A stretch of 64,000 nt of DNA from Acidobacterium capsulatum ATCC 51196 (GCF_000022565.1 NC_012483.1:1860001-1924000); one strand, 5' to 3'; positions 26,818 through 36,011 are shown, numbered from the stretch's first letter. The notes: a model not told the origin generated them from the sequence alone. Numbers and translations: made by a program.

Positions 26818-28341
26818 ATGCTCACCGCCATTCCCCGATGCCTCGCCGCAGCCGCGCTCGCACTCTGCCTCTCTCCGGCGCTCGCGCAAAACTCCGCGCC
26901 CACAGCGTCCGCCGAGGCCGCGCCCATCCCCGTCAACGTGCATGCGGCGGGCACACCGTTTCCTCATTACTGGGAGCAGATGTTCGGCTCCGGCCGCGCC
27001 CACCTCGTCATGCGCGCGCAATACCAAACCGACCTCGACCAGGTGCGCAAGGTGACTGACTTCCAGTACGTCCGCTTTCACGCCATCCTCGACGATGAAA
27101 ACGGCGTCTACAGCGTCGATAAAAACGGCAACCCGTTCTACAACTGGACCTACGTGGACCACATCTACGACGCGCTGCTGGCGCACGGCATCAAGCCTTA
27201 CGTAGAGATCAGCTTCATGCCCAACGATCTGGCCGAGAAGAAGATTCTCCAGCCCTTCTGGTATCACCCCAACATCTCGCCGCCCGCCAGCTATGCAAAG
27301 TGGGACGCGCTCATCACAGCCTTTGCCCGGCACCTGATCGCGCGCTACGGCATCAATGAAGTTTCGCAGTGGTACTTCGAAGTCTGGAATGAGCCAAACA
27401 TCGGCTTCTGGGGCGGCAAGCCCGCGCAAAGCACCTACTTTGCCCTCTATGACCATACGGCGCGTGCCCTCAAATCCGTGAGCACCCGCCTGCGCGTGGG
27501 CGGCCCGGCCACGGCGCAAGCGGCATGGGTCGGCGACATGATAGCGCACGCCGCCAAAGATCATGTGCCGCTCGACTTCGTATCCACGCATGTCTATGGC
27601 GACGACTCCGCCAAAGACGTATTTCATGACAACCGCACCATCCTGCCCTACCAGATGGTCTGCCACGCCGTGAAGAAGGTGCATGAGGAGATCCTTCACT
27701 CCGCGCGCCCGCACATTCCACTCATCTGGAGCGAGTTCAACGCCAGCTATGCAAATCATCAAAACGTCACCGACTCCATCTTCATGGGCCCCTGGATGGC
27801 CAACACCATCCGCGAGTGCAACGGCATGACGCAGATGATGTCCTACTGGTCCTTCTCCGACGTATTTGAAGAGCAGGGCGTGAAGAGCACGCCGTTCTAC
27901 GGCGGCTTCGGCCTGGTCGCTGAGGACGGCATCCCCAAGCCTTCCTATGACGCCTTCGCGCTGCTGCATCATCTGGGCAATCGTCTGCTGCCCGCAAAGG
28001 CAACCGACGCGCTCGTCACTCGCAACCGCCACGGCCAGATCGTGATCGCCGCATGGAACCTCGTAGACCCCGGCCAATCCGGCCCCAGCAAAACCATCGC
28101 CTTTAATCTCCAGGGACTGCCCGCGCTCGCACACGCCAGCATCCTGCGCGTCGACTCACAGCACGGCGACACATTAGACGCGTGGAAGGCGATGGGCAGC
28201 CCGAAATATCCCACCGTCGCTCAGATCGCAGCCCTCAAGAAAGCAGCGCAAGTTGGCCCACCGCAAGCCATCTCCGTGCATGACGGCCACCTCGTCGTGA
28301 GCGTGCCGCCCATGGGCCTCGCCGTCATCACCGTCAACTGA
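26818..28341 (+). CDS. Secreted GH39 glycosidase (beta-xylosidase-like)
   Basis: 507 residues with an N-terminal signal peptide ending near SPALAQ. The (beta/alpha)8 domain carries the acid/base Glu in YFEVWNEPN (Glu192) and the nucleophile Glu in LIWSEFNASY (Glu306), both typical of clan GH-A family 39. A C-terminal beta-sandwich (NRHGQIVIAAWNLVDPG onwards) follows. GH39 enzymes hydrolyse beta-xylosides (also alpha-L-iduronides and others), so the substrate is a xylan- or glycan-derived oligosaccharide. A ribosome-binding site (AGGAG) precedes the ATG, and a strong terminator lies 30 bp past the stop, making it a single transcription unit or the end of one. Confidence 0.9.
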   Translation: MLTAIPRCLAAAALALCLSPALAQNSAPTASAEAAPIPVNVHAAGTPFPHYWEQMFGSGRAHLVMRAQYQTDLDQVRKVTDFQYVRFHAILDDENGVYSVDKNGNPFYNWTYVDHIYDALLAHGIKPYVEISFMPNDLAEKKILQPFWYHPNISPPASYAKWDALITAFARHLIARYGINEVSQWYFEVWNEPNIGFWGGKPAQSTYFALYDHTARALKSVSTRLRVGGPATAQAAWVGDMIAHAAKDHVPLDFVSTHVYGDDSAKDVFHDNRTILPYQMVCHAVKKVHEEILHSARPHIPLIWSEFNASYANHQNVTDSIFMGPWMANTIRECNGMTQMMSYWSFSDVFEEQGVKSTPFYGGFGLVAEDGIPKPSYDAFALLHHLGNRLLPAKATDALVTRNRHGQIVIAAWNLVDPGQSGPSKTIAFNLQGLPALAHASILRVDSQHGDTLDAWKAMGSPKYPTVAQIAALKKAAQVGPPQAISVHDGHLVVSVPPMGLAVITVN

Positions 28342-28371
28342 GCGCAAGCCCCCATCGCTTTCCGCAGCTTT

Positions 28372-28404
28372 CCTTCAGGGTCCTTCGGGGCCCTGAAGGT
28401 TTTT
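28372..28404 (+). terminator. Rho-independent terminator after GH39 gene
   Basis: 9-bp stem CCTTCAGGG (28372-28380) with CCCTGAAGG (28391-28399), loop of 10, then TTTTT. Confidence 0.85.
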
Positions 28405-28493
28405 CGAGCGCTTGCTGGCCCGTCTCTTCCGCCGCAAGACCACACTTCTTTTCACACGCGCCTGCTATCGTTACAGATTTGGAAATCCGGCCT

Positions 28494-29828
28494 ATGATGA
28501 CTCGCCTTCCATCTGTTCCCCGGCATATTTTTGCCTGCCTGCTGTTGGCCTTGCTTGCTCCCCTGGCGCTCGCCGCACATGCGCCGCGCAAGTTAGCCGC
28601 CCACAAACAGCAGCTCGCTTTTGTGCTGATTCTCGCGCGCCACGGCGTGCGCGCGCCCTCTGCCCCAGCCGCCGTCCTCGACCGTTACTCGATCCATCCC
28701 TGGCCCGCGTGGCCGGTAGCTCCCGATGATTTGACACCTCATGGTTACAAATTATTGCGGCAATTCGGCGAGTGGGACCGCGCATGGCTCGCCCGGCAGA
28801 ATTTGCTCACGCCATCAGGCTGTGCGGCCCCAGCCATCTACATCTACACCGACTCCGATGAGCGCACCATCCAGAGCGGACACGCCCTCGCCGAGGGACT
28901 CAGCCCCGCCTGCACCGTGACCATACACTCCCGCCCCCAGGGCCAGCGCGACCCGCTCTTTCACTTCTCGCCTGGCTCACTCGATGCGGCCACCCGCGCA
29001 GCCATGCTGGCCAGCGTGCGCGAGCGCATGGGCGGCAGCCCCAATACATTCACCGCCGCGCACCAGTCCGAATTGAACCTGCTGCAATCCGTACTCGACG
29101 GATGCAAGCCCGGCGCCCCCTGCACAACCCCGCCAGGTCAGCCGTCGCTGCGGCTCGATGAAATCAGGAGCAGCGTAAAAATCAAATCGCAAGGTGACGT
29201 TTCCCTGCACGGCCCGGTATTCACGGGCGCGAGCCTCGCCGAAGACATTCTGCTCGAGTACACGCAGGGCGTGCCCCGCAATAACGTCGCATGGGGCCTG
29301 CTCCATCCGTCGCAACTCCGCGAGATCGTCGCACTGCACACCGCCGAGTTCGCCGCGAAGCATCGCAATCCCGTGCTGGCGCGCGTGGAGATGTCCAATC
29401 TTCTCAGCCACATTCTCGACACGCTGCAACAGGCCGTGCAGGCGCGCGCGGTGCCCGGCGCGTGGGGCACACCCGCCCAGAAACTGGTCGTGCTCGACGG
29501 CCACGACACAGACATTGCCGCCATTGCAGGCCTGCTCCGCCTGCACTGGACGCTCGACGGCCGCCACGACGACACGCCCCCCGGCACCCAATTGCAGTTT
29601 CTCGTCTATCGCGACGCGCGCGGAGCCGCATCGATCAAAATGCGCATCGTCATGCAGACGCTCCGCCAGATGCGCCAGGCAGCCGCACTCACCGCACTCC
29701 ATCCGCCGGCTTCAGCAACTCTTAATCTTGCCGGTTGCACAATGAATGTGTGTTCCTGGCATGCATTCGACGCCGCAGCCCGAAGCGCCATCGATCCACG
29801 CTTCATCCTCCCATTCTCGCAACCTTGA
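28494..29828 (+). CDS. Histidine acid phosphatase / phytase-like (HAP branch 2)
   Basis: 444 residues from ATG 28494 (a TTG 15 bp upstream and the next ATG are alternatives). A signal peptide ends near ALAAHA. The phosphate-binding motif RHGVRAP (residues 49-55) supplies the nucleophilic His. The proton-donor motif HDTD is at about residue 336 (VVLDGHDTDIAAIAGLL). Between them lie the expected YTDSDERTIQSGHALAEGL and LAEDILLEY segments. It would hydrolyse phosphomonoesters such as glucose-1-phosphate or phytate in the periplasm. AppA-type phytases end HDTN and glucose-1-phosphatases HDTN/HDTD, so the precise substrate is open. Confidence 0.92.
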   Translation: MMTRLPSVPRHIFACLLLALLAPLALAAHAPRKLAAHKQQLAFVLILARHGVRAPSAPAAVLDRYSIHPWPAWPVAPDDLTPHGYKLLRQFGEWDRAWLARQNLLTPSGCAAPAIYIYTDSDERTIQSGHALAEGLSPACTVTIHSRPQGQRDPLFHFSPGSLDAATRAAMLASVRERMGGSPNTFTAAHQSELNLLQSVLDGCKPGAPCTTPPGQPSLRLDEIRSSVKIKSQGDVSLHGPVFTGASLAEDILLEYTQGVPRNNVAWGLLHPSQLREIVALHTAEFAAKHRNPVLARVEMSNLLSHILDTLQQAVQARAVPGAWGTPAQKLVVLDGHDTDIAAIAGLLRLHWTLDGRHDDTPPGTQLQFLVYRDARGAASIKMRIVMQTLRQMRQAAALTALHPPASATLNLAGCTMNVCSWHAFDAAARSAIDPRFILPFSQP

Positions 29829-29895
29829 ACCGCGCCCTCACTCAAACTTGAAACCCCTGGCCGCCGCTGCGGCCCCGCAACGCAAAGGAGAAATC

Positions 29896-30930
29896 ATGAA
29901 GAAGCTCGCCGGCCTGCTCACCGCTGCCTGCCTCTCGGCCACTCTGGCCGCCGCAGCCGTGGCCCAGACACAGACACAAACCCAGAAGCCGCTGCACTTA
30001 GTGAAAAAGTTCGCCATGCCCTCCGGCATTGCCGGGCATTTTGATCACGTCTCCATCGACCCGTCAGGGCATCGCCTCTACGCAGCGGCGGAGAGCGCGC
30101 ATCAGGTGCTGGTCTTTGATCTCGACTCCGGAAAATATCTCCGCTCCATCGGCAACATCGTCAAGCCGCACGCCATTCTCATCCGCCCCGGCGTCGAACG
30201 CCTCTACATTACGGACGGCGGCCGTGGCCAGGTTCGCATTTACAACCGTCAGAGTTACAAATTTCTTCAGGCCATCCCGCTCAAGCTCGACTCCGACTCC
30301 ATTGCCTATGACGCGCCCTCGCACAACCTGTATGTCGTCAACGGCGGCGGCGACGCGCACCAGACCTTCTCCATGATCAGCGTGATCGACACCGGCGCAG
30401 ACAAAAAGCTCGGCGATATCCGCATCGACGGCGACACCGTGGAAGCCATGGCCATTGATCCCACCTCCAACCGCCTCTACGCCAATGACCCGGCCAGGAA
30501 CCTCGTAGTCGTCATCAACCGCGCAACCCGCAAGATCGAAGCCACATGGCCGGTCACGATGGGGCAAAAGAACGTGGCCATCGCGCTCGATGCCGCGCAT
30601 CATCGCCTCTTTGTGGCCTGCCGCGACGGCCATCTGGTCGTCTTCAATACACAGACCGGCCAGCAGATTCAGTCGCTGCCCATCGGCAAGGGCGTCGATG
30701 ACGCCTCCTTCAACCCCCAGACCGGACGCATTTACGTGCAGTGCGGCGAGCCCGGCGCGACCTGGGTCTATCGCGAAGAGTCACCGGACCACTACACCAT
30801 GCTCGGCGAGGTGCAGGAGGGCTACAAAGCCAAAAACTCCGCCCTCGTGCCCGCGATGCATCGTTACTTTGTCCTGGTCCCCCCGGCTACCGGCGGCGTG
30901 GGACACATCGACGAGTTCGCCACCCGCTAA
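29896..30930 (+). CDS. Secreted YVTN-family beta-propeller protein
   Basis: 344 residues from ATG 29896, six bases after a good ribosome-binding site (AAAGGAG). The frame is open 50 codons further upstream but overlaps the phosphatase gene. Signal peptide MKKLAGLLTAACLSATLAAA...VAQ. The mature part has repeated propeller blades with D/N-x-L-Y-V/A-A strands (DPSGHRLYAAAESAHQVLVF, PSHNLYVVNGGGDAH, DPTSNRLYANDPARNLVVVI, DAAHHRLFVACRDGHLVVF). Such periplasmic seven-blade propellers bind small ligands or proteins; no catalytic residues can be recognised. A terminator follows within 25 bp. Confidence 0.82.
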   Translation: MKKLAGLLTAACLSATLAAAAVAQTQTQTQKPLHLVKKFAMPSGIAGHFDHVSIDPSGHRLYAAAESAHQVLVFDLDSGKYLRSIGNIVKPHAILIRPGVERLYITDGGRGQVRIYNRQSYKFLQAIPLKLDSDSIAYDAPSHNLYVVNGGGDAHQTFSMISVIDTGADKKLGDIRIDGDTVEAMAIDPTSNRLYANDPARNLVVVINRATRKIEATWPVTMGQKNVAIALDAAHHRLFVACRDGHLVVFNTQTGQQIQSLPIGKGVDDASFNPQTGRIYVQCGEPGATWVYREESPDHYTMLGEVQEGYKAKNSALVPAMHRYFVLVPPATGGVGHIDEFATR

Positions 30931-30952
30931 CCAGCCTTGAAGAAAGCAGAGG

Positions 30953-30977
30953 GCCCGGCAATCCGCCGGGCTTTTTT
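30953..30977 (+). terminator. Rho-independent terminator after propeller gene
   Basis: 7-bp stem GCCCGGC (30953-30959) with GCCGGGC (30965-30971), loop AATCC, then TTTTTT. Confidence 0.9.
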
Positions 30978-31155
30978 GTTGCCGGCGCATCCCGGCAAAC
31001 TACAAGGGATAACTCCCTGATAACACTGACACTCCAGAACAGTTAACCTCAAATTACATCTTGACTTTCCTTTGTTGATGCGAGTCTTATCCCTCCAGCA
31101 TTCCACGCGTTGCGTGAGAGGACTGCTCCGGGCTCCCGGCTGGAAAGGTGTATTC

Positions 31156-32709
31156 ATGAACAAGACCACACGGCGCGCATTTCTGGCCTCGCTCGCAGCT
31201 TCTGGAGTCATCACAGCGTGCGGAGGCAATTCCTCCTCCCCGATGACCACCGCAACGGCGTCTCCCACGCCCACCCCCACCACGACTCCCACTTCCACGC
31301 CTACACCCACTCCAACGCCAACTCCAACCCCCAGCGCAACGGTTCCGCTGGCCATTGACCTCACGGCGGCTGGCCTGCCTGCGGGCACGCTGGCATACGC
31401 CTACATCACCGGGGGCGTGGTCACGGCTCCCACACCGGCGGCGACACCCATCACCAACTACTGGCTCGATGCCTCCGGCGGAGTTCACCAGATGGCCATC
31501 GCCGACAACAAGCAGGCACGCCAGACGTTCCCGGGGGACAGCGTCTTCAGCGGCAGCGACCTCACCACATTGCAGAGCAATTACCCCGACGCATGGGCCG
31601 ACTACAGCATTCCGCTCTCGCTGACAGCCCCCAATGTCATCGACCTCTCCGGCATCAACGCCACCAACATGCCCGATCTCGGCGTGGGCACCAATGCCTT
31701 CAGCGGACGCATCTACATCTCCCTCGGCGTGCTGCGGCTGCCCTTCACCGTGCAGGCAGCCAACGCCACCAGCCCCAACCCATATGCGGGTCCCTCGCAA
31801 GACCTGAACGCCGTCGGCTCCTATTGCCTCTATGACTGGTTTGAGTTCTCCATCACCGGCCCCGGACCTTCGACCCCGGCCGGCATTCTCAACGGCAACT
31901 CCACGCAGGTCGACCAGTTCGGGCTGCCGCTCACCATCGATTCCACTCCCGGCGGCAGCACGCAGGGCGCGCTCAACCTCAGCCGTAACAACCTGATGAC
32001 GCAGGTCAACACTTTGCCGACTCCCCTCAACGGCATCCTGACTATTCCGGTGCCGTCCGTCTCCGCCACCGCGCTGGCCGCGGCCTATCCTGCGGGAACC
32101 CAATACCTGCGGGCGCTTTCTCCCGATCACGTCTCCGGTATCGGCGGCGGCAGCAATGCCTTCCAGACCTACTTCGATGGAATCATCAGCACACAATATG
32201 CTGCCTGGGCCGCCACGCCTCTCGTCGTAACAGACACGGCAACCGGCACCTACAGCGGCATGGTGGTGGGCGGCAACCTGATCTTCATCTCCGGCAACTA
32301 CACCACGCAGTCAACCTGGAACACCGCCTATCAGGCAACCCCCAGCGCCTCCCAAATCAACTTTGGCGCGCTCACCACGGCCATCCTCTGGCAGTGCCCG
32401 ACTTCGTCCACCTTCGCCTCAGGCAGCGCCGCGCAAAAGAACATCGGCAAGCAAATCCTGGCCGCCTTCAACCGCGGCGTCTTCAACGCCACACCGGCTC
32501 CTGCCTCGCTCGATGACGGCTCCTGTCCCTCCCCTTCGCAGTACTATCAAAGCCAGCCATGCAACGAGTGGGCCAACCAGTTCCATATCTGGAACACCAA
32601 TAAACTCGCCTACGGATTCGCCTACGATGACGTATGCAATCAGAATCCCAGCCAGACCACCAGCGGCCCGCTCACCGCGTTGAATATCACTCTCGGCCAA
32701 TGGTCCTGA
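31156..32709 (+). CDS. GH64-like beta-1,3-glucanase, exported lipoprotein with Pro/Thr linker
   Basis: 517 residues from ATG 31156 (ribosome-binding site GAAAGGTG). The N-terminus is a twin-arginine-like signal (TTRRAFLASLA) ending in lipobox VITAC (Cys22). A low-complexity TPTPT linker of about 40 residues follows. The catalytic region resembles GH64/thaumatin-like beta-1,3-glucanases: FEFSITGPG, VDQFGLPLTIDSTPGG, NKLAYGFAYDDVCNQNPSQ near the C-terminus. It would cleave beta-1,3-glucan of fungal or plant walls at the cell surface. The Tat and lipobox combination implies folding in the cytoplasm before export. A terminator lies 25 bp downstream. Confidence 0.85.
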   Translation: MNKTTRRAFLASLAASGVITACGGNSSSPMTTATASPTPTPTTTPTSTPTPTPTPTPTPSATVPLAIDLTAAGLPAGTLAYAYITGGVVTAPTPAATPITNYWLDASGGVHQMAIADNKQARQTFPGDSVFSGSDLTTLQSNYPDAWADYSIPLSLTAPNVIDLSGINATNMPDLGVGTNAFSGRIYISLGVLRLPFTVQAANATSPNPYAGPSQDLNAVGSYCLYDWFEFSITGPGPSTPAGILNGNSTQVDQFGLPLTIDSTPGGSTQGALNLSRNNLMTQVNTLPTPLNGILTIPVPSVSATALAAAYPAGTQYLRALSPDHVSGIGGGSNAFQTYFDGIISTQYAAWAATPLVVTDTATGTYSGMVVGGNLIFISGNYTTQSTWNTAYQATPSASQINFGALTTAILWQCPTSSTFASGSAAQKNIGKQILAAFNRGVFNATPAPASLDDGSCPSPSQYYQSQPCNEWANQFHIWNTNKLAYGFAYDDVCNQNPSQTTSGPLTALNITLGQWS

Positions 32710-32733
32710 GCCCGCGACTCTTCATTCCTGCTT

Positions 32734-32769
32734 CGTCCGCCTGCCCCATCCGCAGGCGGACGCTTTTTT
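32734..32769 (+). terminator. Strong terminator hairpin directly before the next gene's start
   Basis: 11-bp stem CGTCCGCCTGC (32734-32744) with GCAGGCGGACG (32752-32762), then C and TTTTTT. It ends only about 10 bases before the TTG start of the next gene. Confidence 0.9.
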
Positions 32770-32779
32770 CAGGTGCATC

Positions 32780-34099
32780 TTGAACGCGGAGACTCCCTTC
32801 ATCTTCCTCTCCATCGCCTCCTACCGCGATCCCCAACTCGTGCCCACCATAGAGGATTGCCTCCGCAAGGCCAGCCATCCCGAGCGCCTGCGCTTCGGCA
32901 TCTGCTGGCAGCACACGCCGGAAGACCGGCCGCTTCCCTTTCTTCACGACCCGCGCTTCCGCATTCTCGATGTGGACTCGCGGCAGAGCCGTGGCGCATG
33001 CTGGGCGCGCGCCGAAATCATGAAGCTGTGGCAGCAGGAGCAGTGGTATCTCCAGATCGACTCCCACTGCCGCTTTGCCCCCGGCTGGGATGAGCGCATG
33101 ATTCAGATGGCAGCCGCAACCGGCAGCCCCCGGCCCATCCTCACCGCATACCCGGCTCCCTTCAAACCCACGCATGGCGCAGAAAGCGAGACGCTGGCAG
33201 ACTGCGCCCTGCAAGTGGCCTTTCACGCCTTCACCCACGATGGCATTCCCGAGTTGTGGCCGCGCCCGCTGCCGCCGGCCGTGCAGGCGCGTCCCATGCG
33301 CGCTCGCTTTCTCGCTGCGGGCTTTCTCTTCGCTCCGGGCAGCTTTGTGCGTGAGGTGCCCTATGACCCCGAGCTGTACTTCATGGGCGAAGAAACCGCC
33401 ATGACCGTGCGCGCCTTCACCCACGGCTACGATCTCTTTCATCCCCACGAGACGCTGCTCTGGCATGACTACGGACGCCACGACGCTCCCCGCCACTGGG
33501 GCGACCACACCGCGGACGCACCCGCCCCATCAACCTCTCCGGCCGCTTCCCCATCGACTCTATGGAGCAGCCTGGACCAAACCAGCCGCCGCAAAATTCA
33601 CCGTCTCCTGCGCGGCGAAGCCATCGAGGATTTCGGGCTGGGCACAGCACGCACCCTCGAAGGTTATGAGCACTATGCCGGGCTCTCTTTCCGCGAACGC
33701 AAGGCCCAGACCTACACCCTGAGCGCTCTCGAGCCGCCCAATCCCAGCGCCCAATCCGGATGGACGGATGCGGTCCACGACTGGATCGTGAAGATCGTCT
33801 TCACCCGTGCGCAACTCCCCGCAGGCGCGCTCGCAGACCCGCTGCACTGGTTCCTCGGCATCCGGGACGCACAGGGAGCCGACGTCTACCAGCACCGCAT
33901 GCTTCCGGCAGAGATCGAGCCGCTGCAGCAGAAGGGAGAGCAATTGGCCGTCGTCTGCGAGTTCGCCTCTGAGACCACTCCAGCCTCGTGGCTCCTCTGG
34001 CCGCTGAGCCGGTCCTCCGGCTGGCTCCCAGCACTCGAGGGCCGCTTCGCGCCGGGCGATGTCGCACTACTCCAGCCTGAAAACTCCGAGACGCTATAA
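32780..34099 (+). CDS. GlcNAc-transferase-like protein (PF11397/GT60-type)
   Basis: 439 residues from TTG 32780. The first residues already belong to the conserved fold (PFIFLSIASYRDPQLVPTIEDCL), so a later start is unlikely. The catalytic half resembles the family of Skp1-hydroxyproline GlcNAc-transferases (GT60, PF11397). The DVDSRQSRGACWARAEIM stretch, the metal-binding DSH in WYLQIDSHCRF and the EETAMTVRAFTHGYDLF region are the recognisable parts. The C-terminal ~130 residues are a separate, unrecognised region. There is no signal peptide, so it should act in the cytoplasm on an unknown acceptor. An intrinsic terminator sits ten bases upstream, leaving almost no leader. Transcription may therefore begin inside the hairpin region or depend on read-through. 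Confidence 0.78.
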   Translation: MNAETPFIFLSIASYRDPQLVPTIEDCLRKASHPERLRFGICWQHTPEDRPLPFLHDPRFRILDVDSRQSRGACWARAEIMKLWQQEQWYLQIDSHCRFAPGWDERMIQMAAATGSPRPILTAYPAPFKPTHGAESETLADCALQVAFHAFTHDGIPELWPRPLPPAVQARPMRARFLAAGFLFAPGSFVREVPYDPELYFMGEETAMTVRAFTHGYDLFHPHETLLWHDYGRHDAPRHWGDHTADAPAPSTSPAASPSTLWSSLDQTSRRKIHRLLRGEAIEDFGLGTARTLEGYEHYAGLSFRERKAQTYTLSALEPPNPSAQSGWTDAVHDWIVKIVFTRAQLPAGALADPLHWFLGIRDAQGADVYQHRMLPAEIEPLQQKGEQLAVVCEFASETTPASWLLWPLSRSSGWLPALEGRFAPGDVALLQPENSETL

Positions 34100-34202
34100 G
34101 AAGCGTCTCGCCCAATGCAGTACCCCGGCACTGGCCAGCGCCGGTTTCAGCCGGTACACTGTTGCGGCGATAGATAACGTTTACGAAAAGGACTTTTCCC
34201 TT

Positions 34203-35708
34203 ATGTCTCGCCTGCGCATTCCTGCTTCCTTCACGGCGTTCTCTGCCGCATTCTCGATGTTTTTCTGTGCCGTTTTGCTGCTCGCCGCTGCTCGCCCGGC
34301 CTCTGCGCAAGACACCCACGCCGGCAAAACTTCTTCCGGCATGGTTGCGGCAATGCCGCCTATGGGCCCCGCGGCAACGCCGCCTATGGGCCCTGCGGCA
34401 ACGCCGCCTATGGGCCCCGCGGCAACGCCGCCTATGGGTTGGAATAGTTGGGACAGCTGGGGCTTCACCATCACCCAGCAGCAGTTCGAGCGCACCGCCG
34501 ATTACATGCACCAGCACCTGCAGAAATACGGCTGGCAATACATGGTCATCGACGAGGGATGGTTCGCGCAGTATCCCACCCACGGCGGCATCGCACGCGA
34601 AACGCAAGGCTACGTCATCTCGCCCGACGGTCTCTACATGCCCGCGCCCAACCGCTTTCCGCAGGGGCTCAAAGGCGTGGCCGACTACGTACACTCGCTT
34701 GGCCTCAAGTTCGGCATTCATATCGTGCACGGCATTCCGCGCTCGGCTGTTGAAAAAAATCTGCCCATCGCCGGCTCGCACTACACCGCCGATGAGGCCG
34801 CCAACACCTCCGACGTCTGCGCCTGGAACACCGACAACTACGGCATCAAGGACAACGCCGCCGGCCAGGCCTATTACGACTCCATGCTCAAGCTCTACGC
34901 CTCCTGGGGCCTCGACTTCCTCAAGGTGGACTGCATCTCCTCGCCCTACAACGCCGCCGAGATTCACATGATTCACCGCGCCATTGAGAAGACCGGCCGC
35001 CCCATCGTGCTCAGCCTCTCGCCCGGGCCCACGCCCCTCAAAGATGGCCCCGACGTCGAGAAGTACGGCAACATGTGGCGCATCTCCAATGACATGTGGG
35101 ACGTCTGGTACAAGCCCGAGTCCGCGCCCAGCTTTCCCCAGGCGCTCACGCGCCAGTTTGGCCAGCTCGCCCGCTGGACGCCCTATCGCGGTCCCGGCCA
35201 CTGGCCCGATGCCGACATGCTGCCCATCGGCACGCTCGAGCCGCATCCCGGCTGGGGCCAGCCGCGCGTCTCGCGCCTCACCCACACTGAGGAGCGCACC
35301 CTCGTCTCCCTCTGGTCCATGGCCAGATCCCCGCTCATCATGGGCGGCAATTTGCTCCGCATGGACCCCTACACCCTCTCGCTGCTCACTGATCCTGAGG
35401 TCATCGCCATCGATCAGCACTCCGGCGGCAATCACGCCGTCCATCAGGACGCGCAATCCTCCGTCTGGACCGCCGAGGGTGCCAAGGGCACTTACGTGGG
35501 CGTCTTCAACCTCGAAGATACGGCTCGCACCATGACCGTGCCCTTCTCCGATGTCGGCGTCCACGGGCGTCACCGCGTGCGCGACCTGTGGGCGAGGCGC
35601 AACCTGGGCCGCAAGCGCGAAATCTCCGTTAAGGTCCCCGCCCACGGCTGCCGATTGCTACTAATACAGCAGAGCCATGTGCACCGTTGGACCGCAGTCA
35701 AACCGTAA
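34203..35708 (+). CDS. Secreted GH27 alpha-galactosidase
   Basis: 501 residues from ATG 34203 (48 open codons upstream overlap the preceding gene and lack export character). Signal peptide ends ARPASAQ. The catalytic domain begins TPPMGWNSWDSWG, with the nucleophile Asp243 in FLKVDCIS and the acid/base Asp297 in RISNDMWD, both hallmarks of family GH27. A C-terminal beta-sandwich (EGAKGTYVGVFNLEDTA onward) completes it. It removes terminal alpha-D-galactose from oligosaccharides. Just before the domain a 24-bp unit is repeated in tandem about four times (34347-34442), each encoding AAT/MPPMG plus P or W. The repeat is thus made from the enzyme's own domain start. Confidence 0.93.
   Translation: MSRLRIPASFTAFSAAFSMFFCAVLLLAAARPASAQDTHAGKTSSGMVAAMPPMGPAATPPMGPAATPPMGPAATPPMGWNSWDSWGFTITQQQFERTADYMHQHLQKYGWQYMVIDEGWFAQYPTHGGIARETQGYVISPDGLYMPAPNRFPQGLKGVADYVHSLGLKFGIHIVHGIPRSAVEKNLPIAGSHYTADEAANTSDVCAWNTDNYGIKDNAAGQAYYDSMLKLYASWGLDFLKVDCISSPYNAAEIHMIHRAIEKTGRPIVLSLSPGPTPLKDGPDVEKYGNMWRISNDMWDVWYKPESAPSFPQALTRQFGQLARWTPYRGPGHWPDADMLPIGTLEPHPGWGQPRVSRLTHTEERTLVSLWSMARSPLIMGGNLLRMDPYTLSLLTDPEVIAIDQHSGGNHAVHQDAQSSVWTAEGAKGTYVGVFNLEDTARTMTVPFSDVGVHGRHRVRDLWARRNLGRKREISVKVPAHGCRLLLIQQSHVHRWTAVKP
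34347..34442 (+). repeat. 24-bp in-frame tandem repeat, about 4 copies
   Basis: Units at 34347, 34371, 34395 and 34419, each GCGGCAACGCCGCCTATGGG plus CCCC/CCCT/TTGG with one or two substitutions. They encode AATPPMGP three times and then AATPPMGW, which opens the GH27 domain. Confidence 0.92.
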
Positions 35709-36011
35709 CCAGGCAGCAGCCGGGCAATCGTCGGGCAATGGCCAGGCAATGGAAAGGTGCGGTGCGAATCCTGCGCAGTACAAGAATGAGAATTCTCACA
35801 GAATTCGCACACAACCCCGGCCCCAACCGTGCATCTGAGTTAGATAACCGAAAGAGGCAGCTTCAGACCGAGATTTTCCAGCCCAAAGCAGTACACCTCT
35901 AAGTTTCAGCCGCTTCGGCGGCCCCGCTCCTATCCTCCTGGCACCCCACCCTACTGCCTCTGCCAAAAGGCCCGCTGGAAAGCGGGCCTTTGCCTTTAGG
36001 GAAACAGCCCA
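35709..36011. other. Intergenic stretch with terminator
   Basis: About 300 bp after the alpha-galactosidase gene and before the heptad repeats. No gene is seen; a terminator hairpin lies at its end (35966-35997). Confidence 0.5.
35966..35997 (+). terminator. Rho-independent terminator downstream of GH27 gene
   Basis: 11-bp stem AAAGGCCCGCT (35966-35976) with AGCGGGCCTTT (35981-35991), loop GGAA, then a short T-rich tail (GCCTTT). Confidence 0.75.

Noticed and set aside
26734-28134. 466-residue open frame opposite the GH39 gene
   Set aside because: Antisense to a gene with intact catalytic motifs; no recognisable protein features.
31255-31345. Phase-variable repeat in the GH64 lipoprotein gene
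   Set aside because: The CCACTCC/CACGCCC-like region encodes a TPT linker, but it is imperfect and in frame; no mononucleotide or short unit long enough to suggest switching.
33801-35645. 614-residue open frame on the minus strand
   Set aside because: Lies opposite the GT60-like and GH27 genes, both well supported; Gly/Ala/Val-rich composition is typical for antisense of GC-rich genes.
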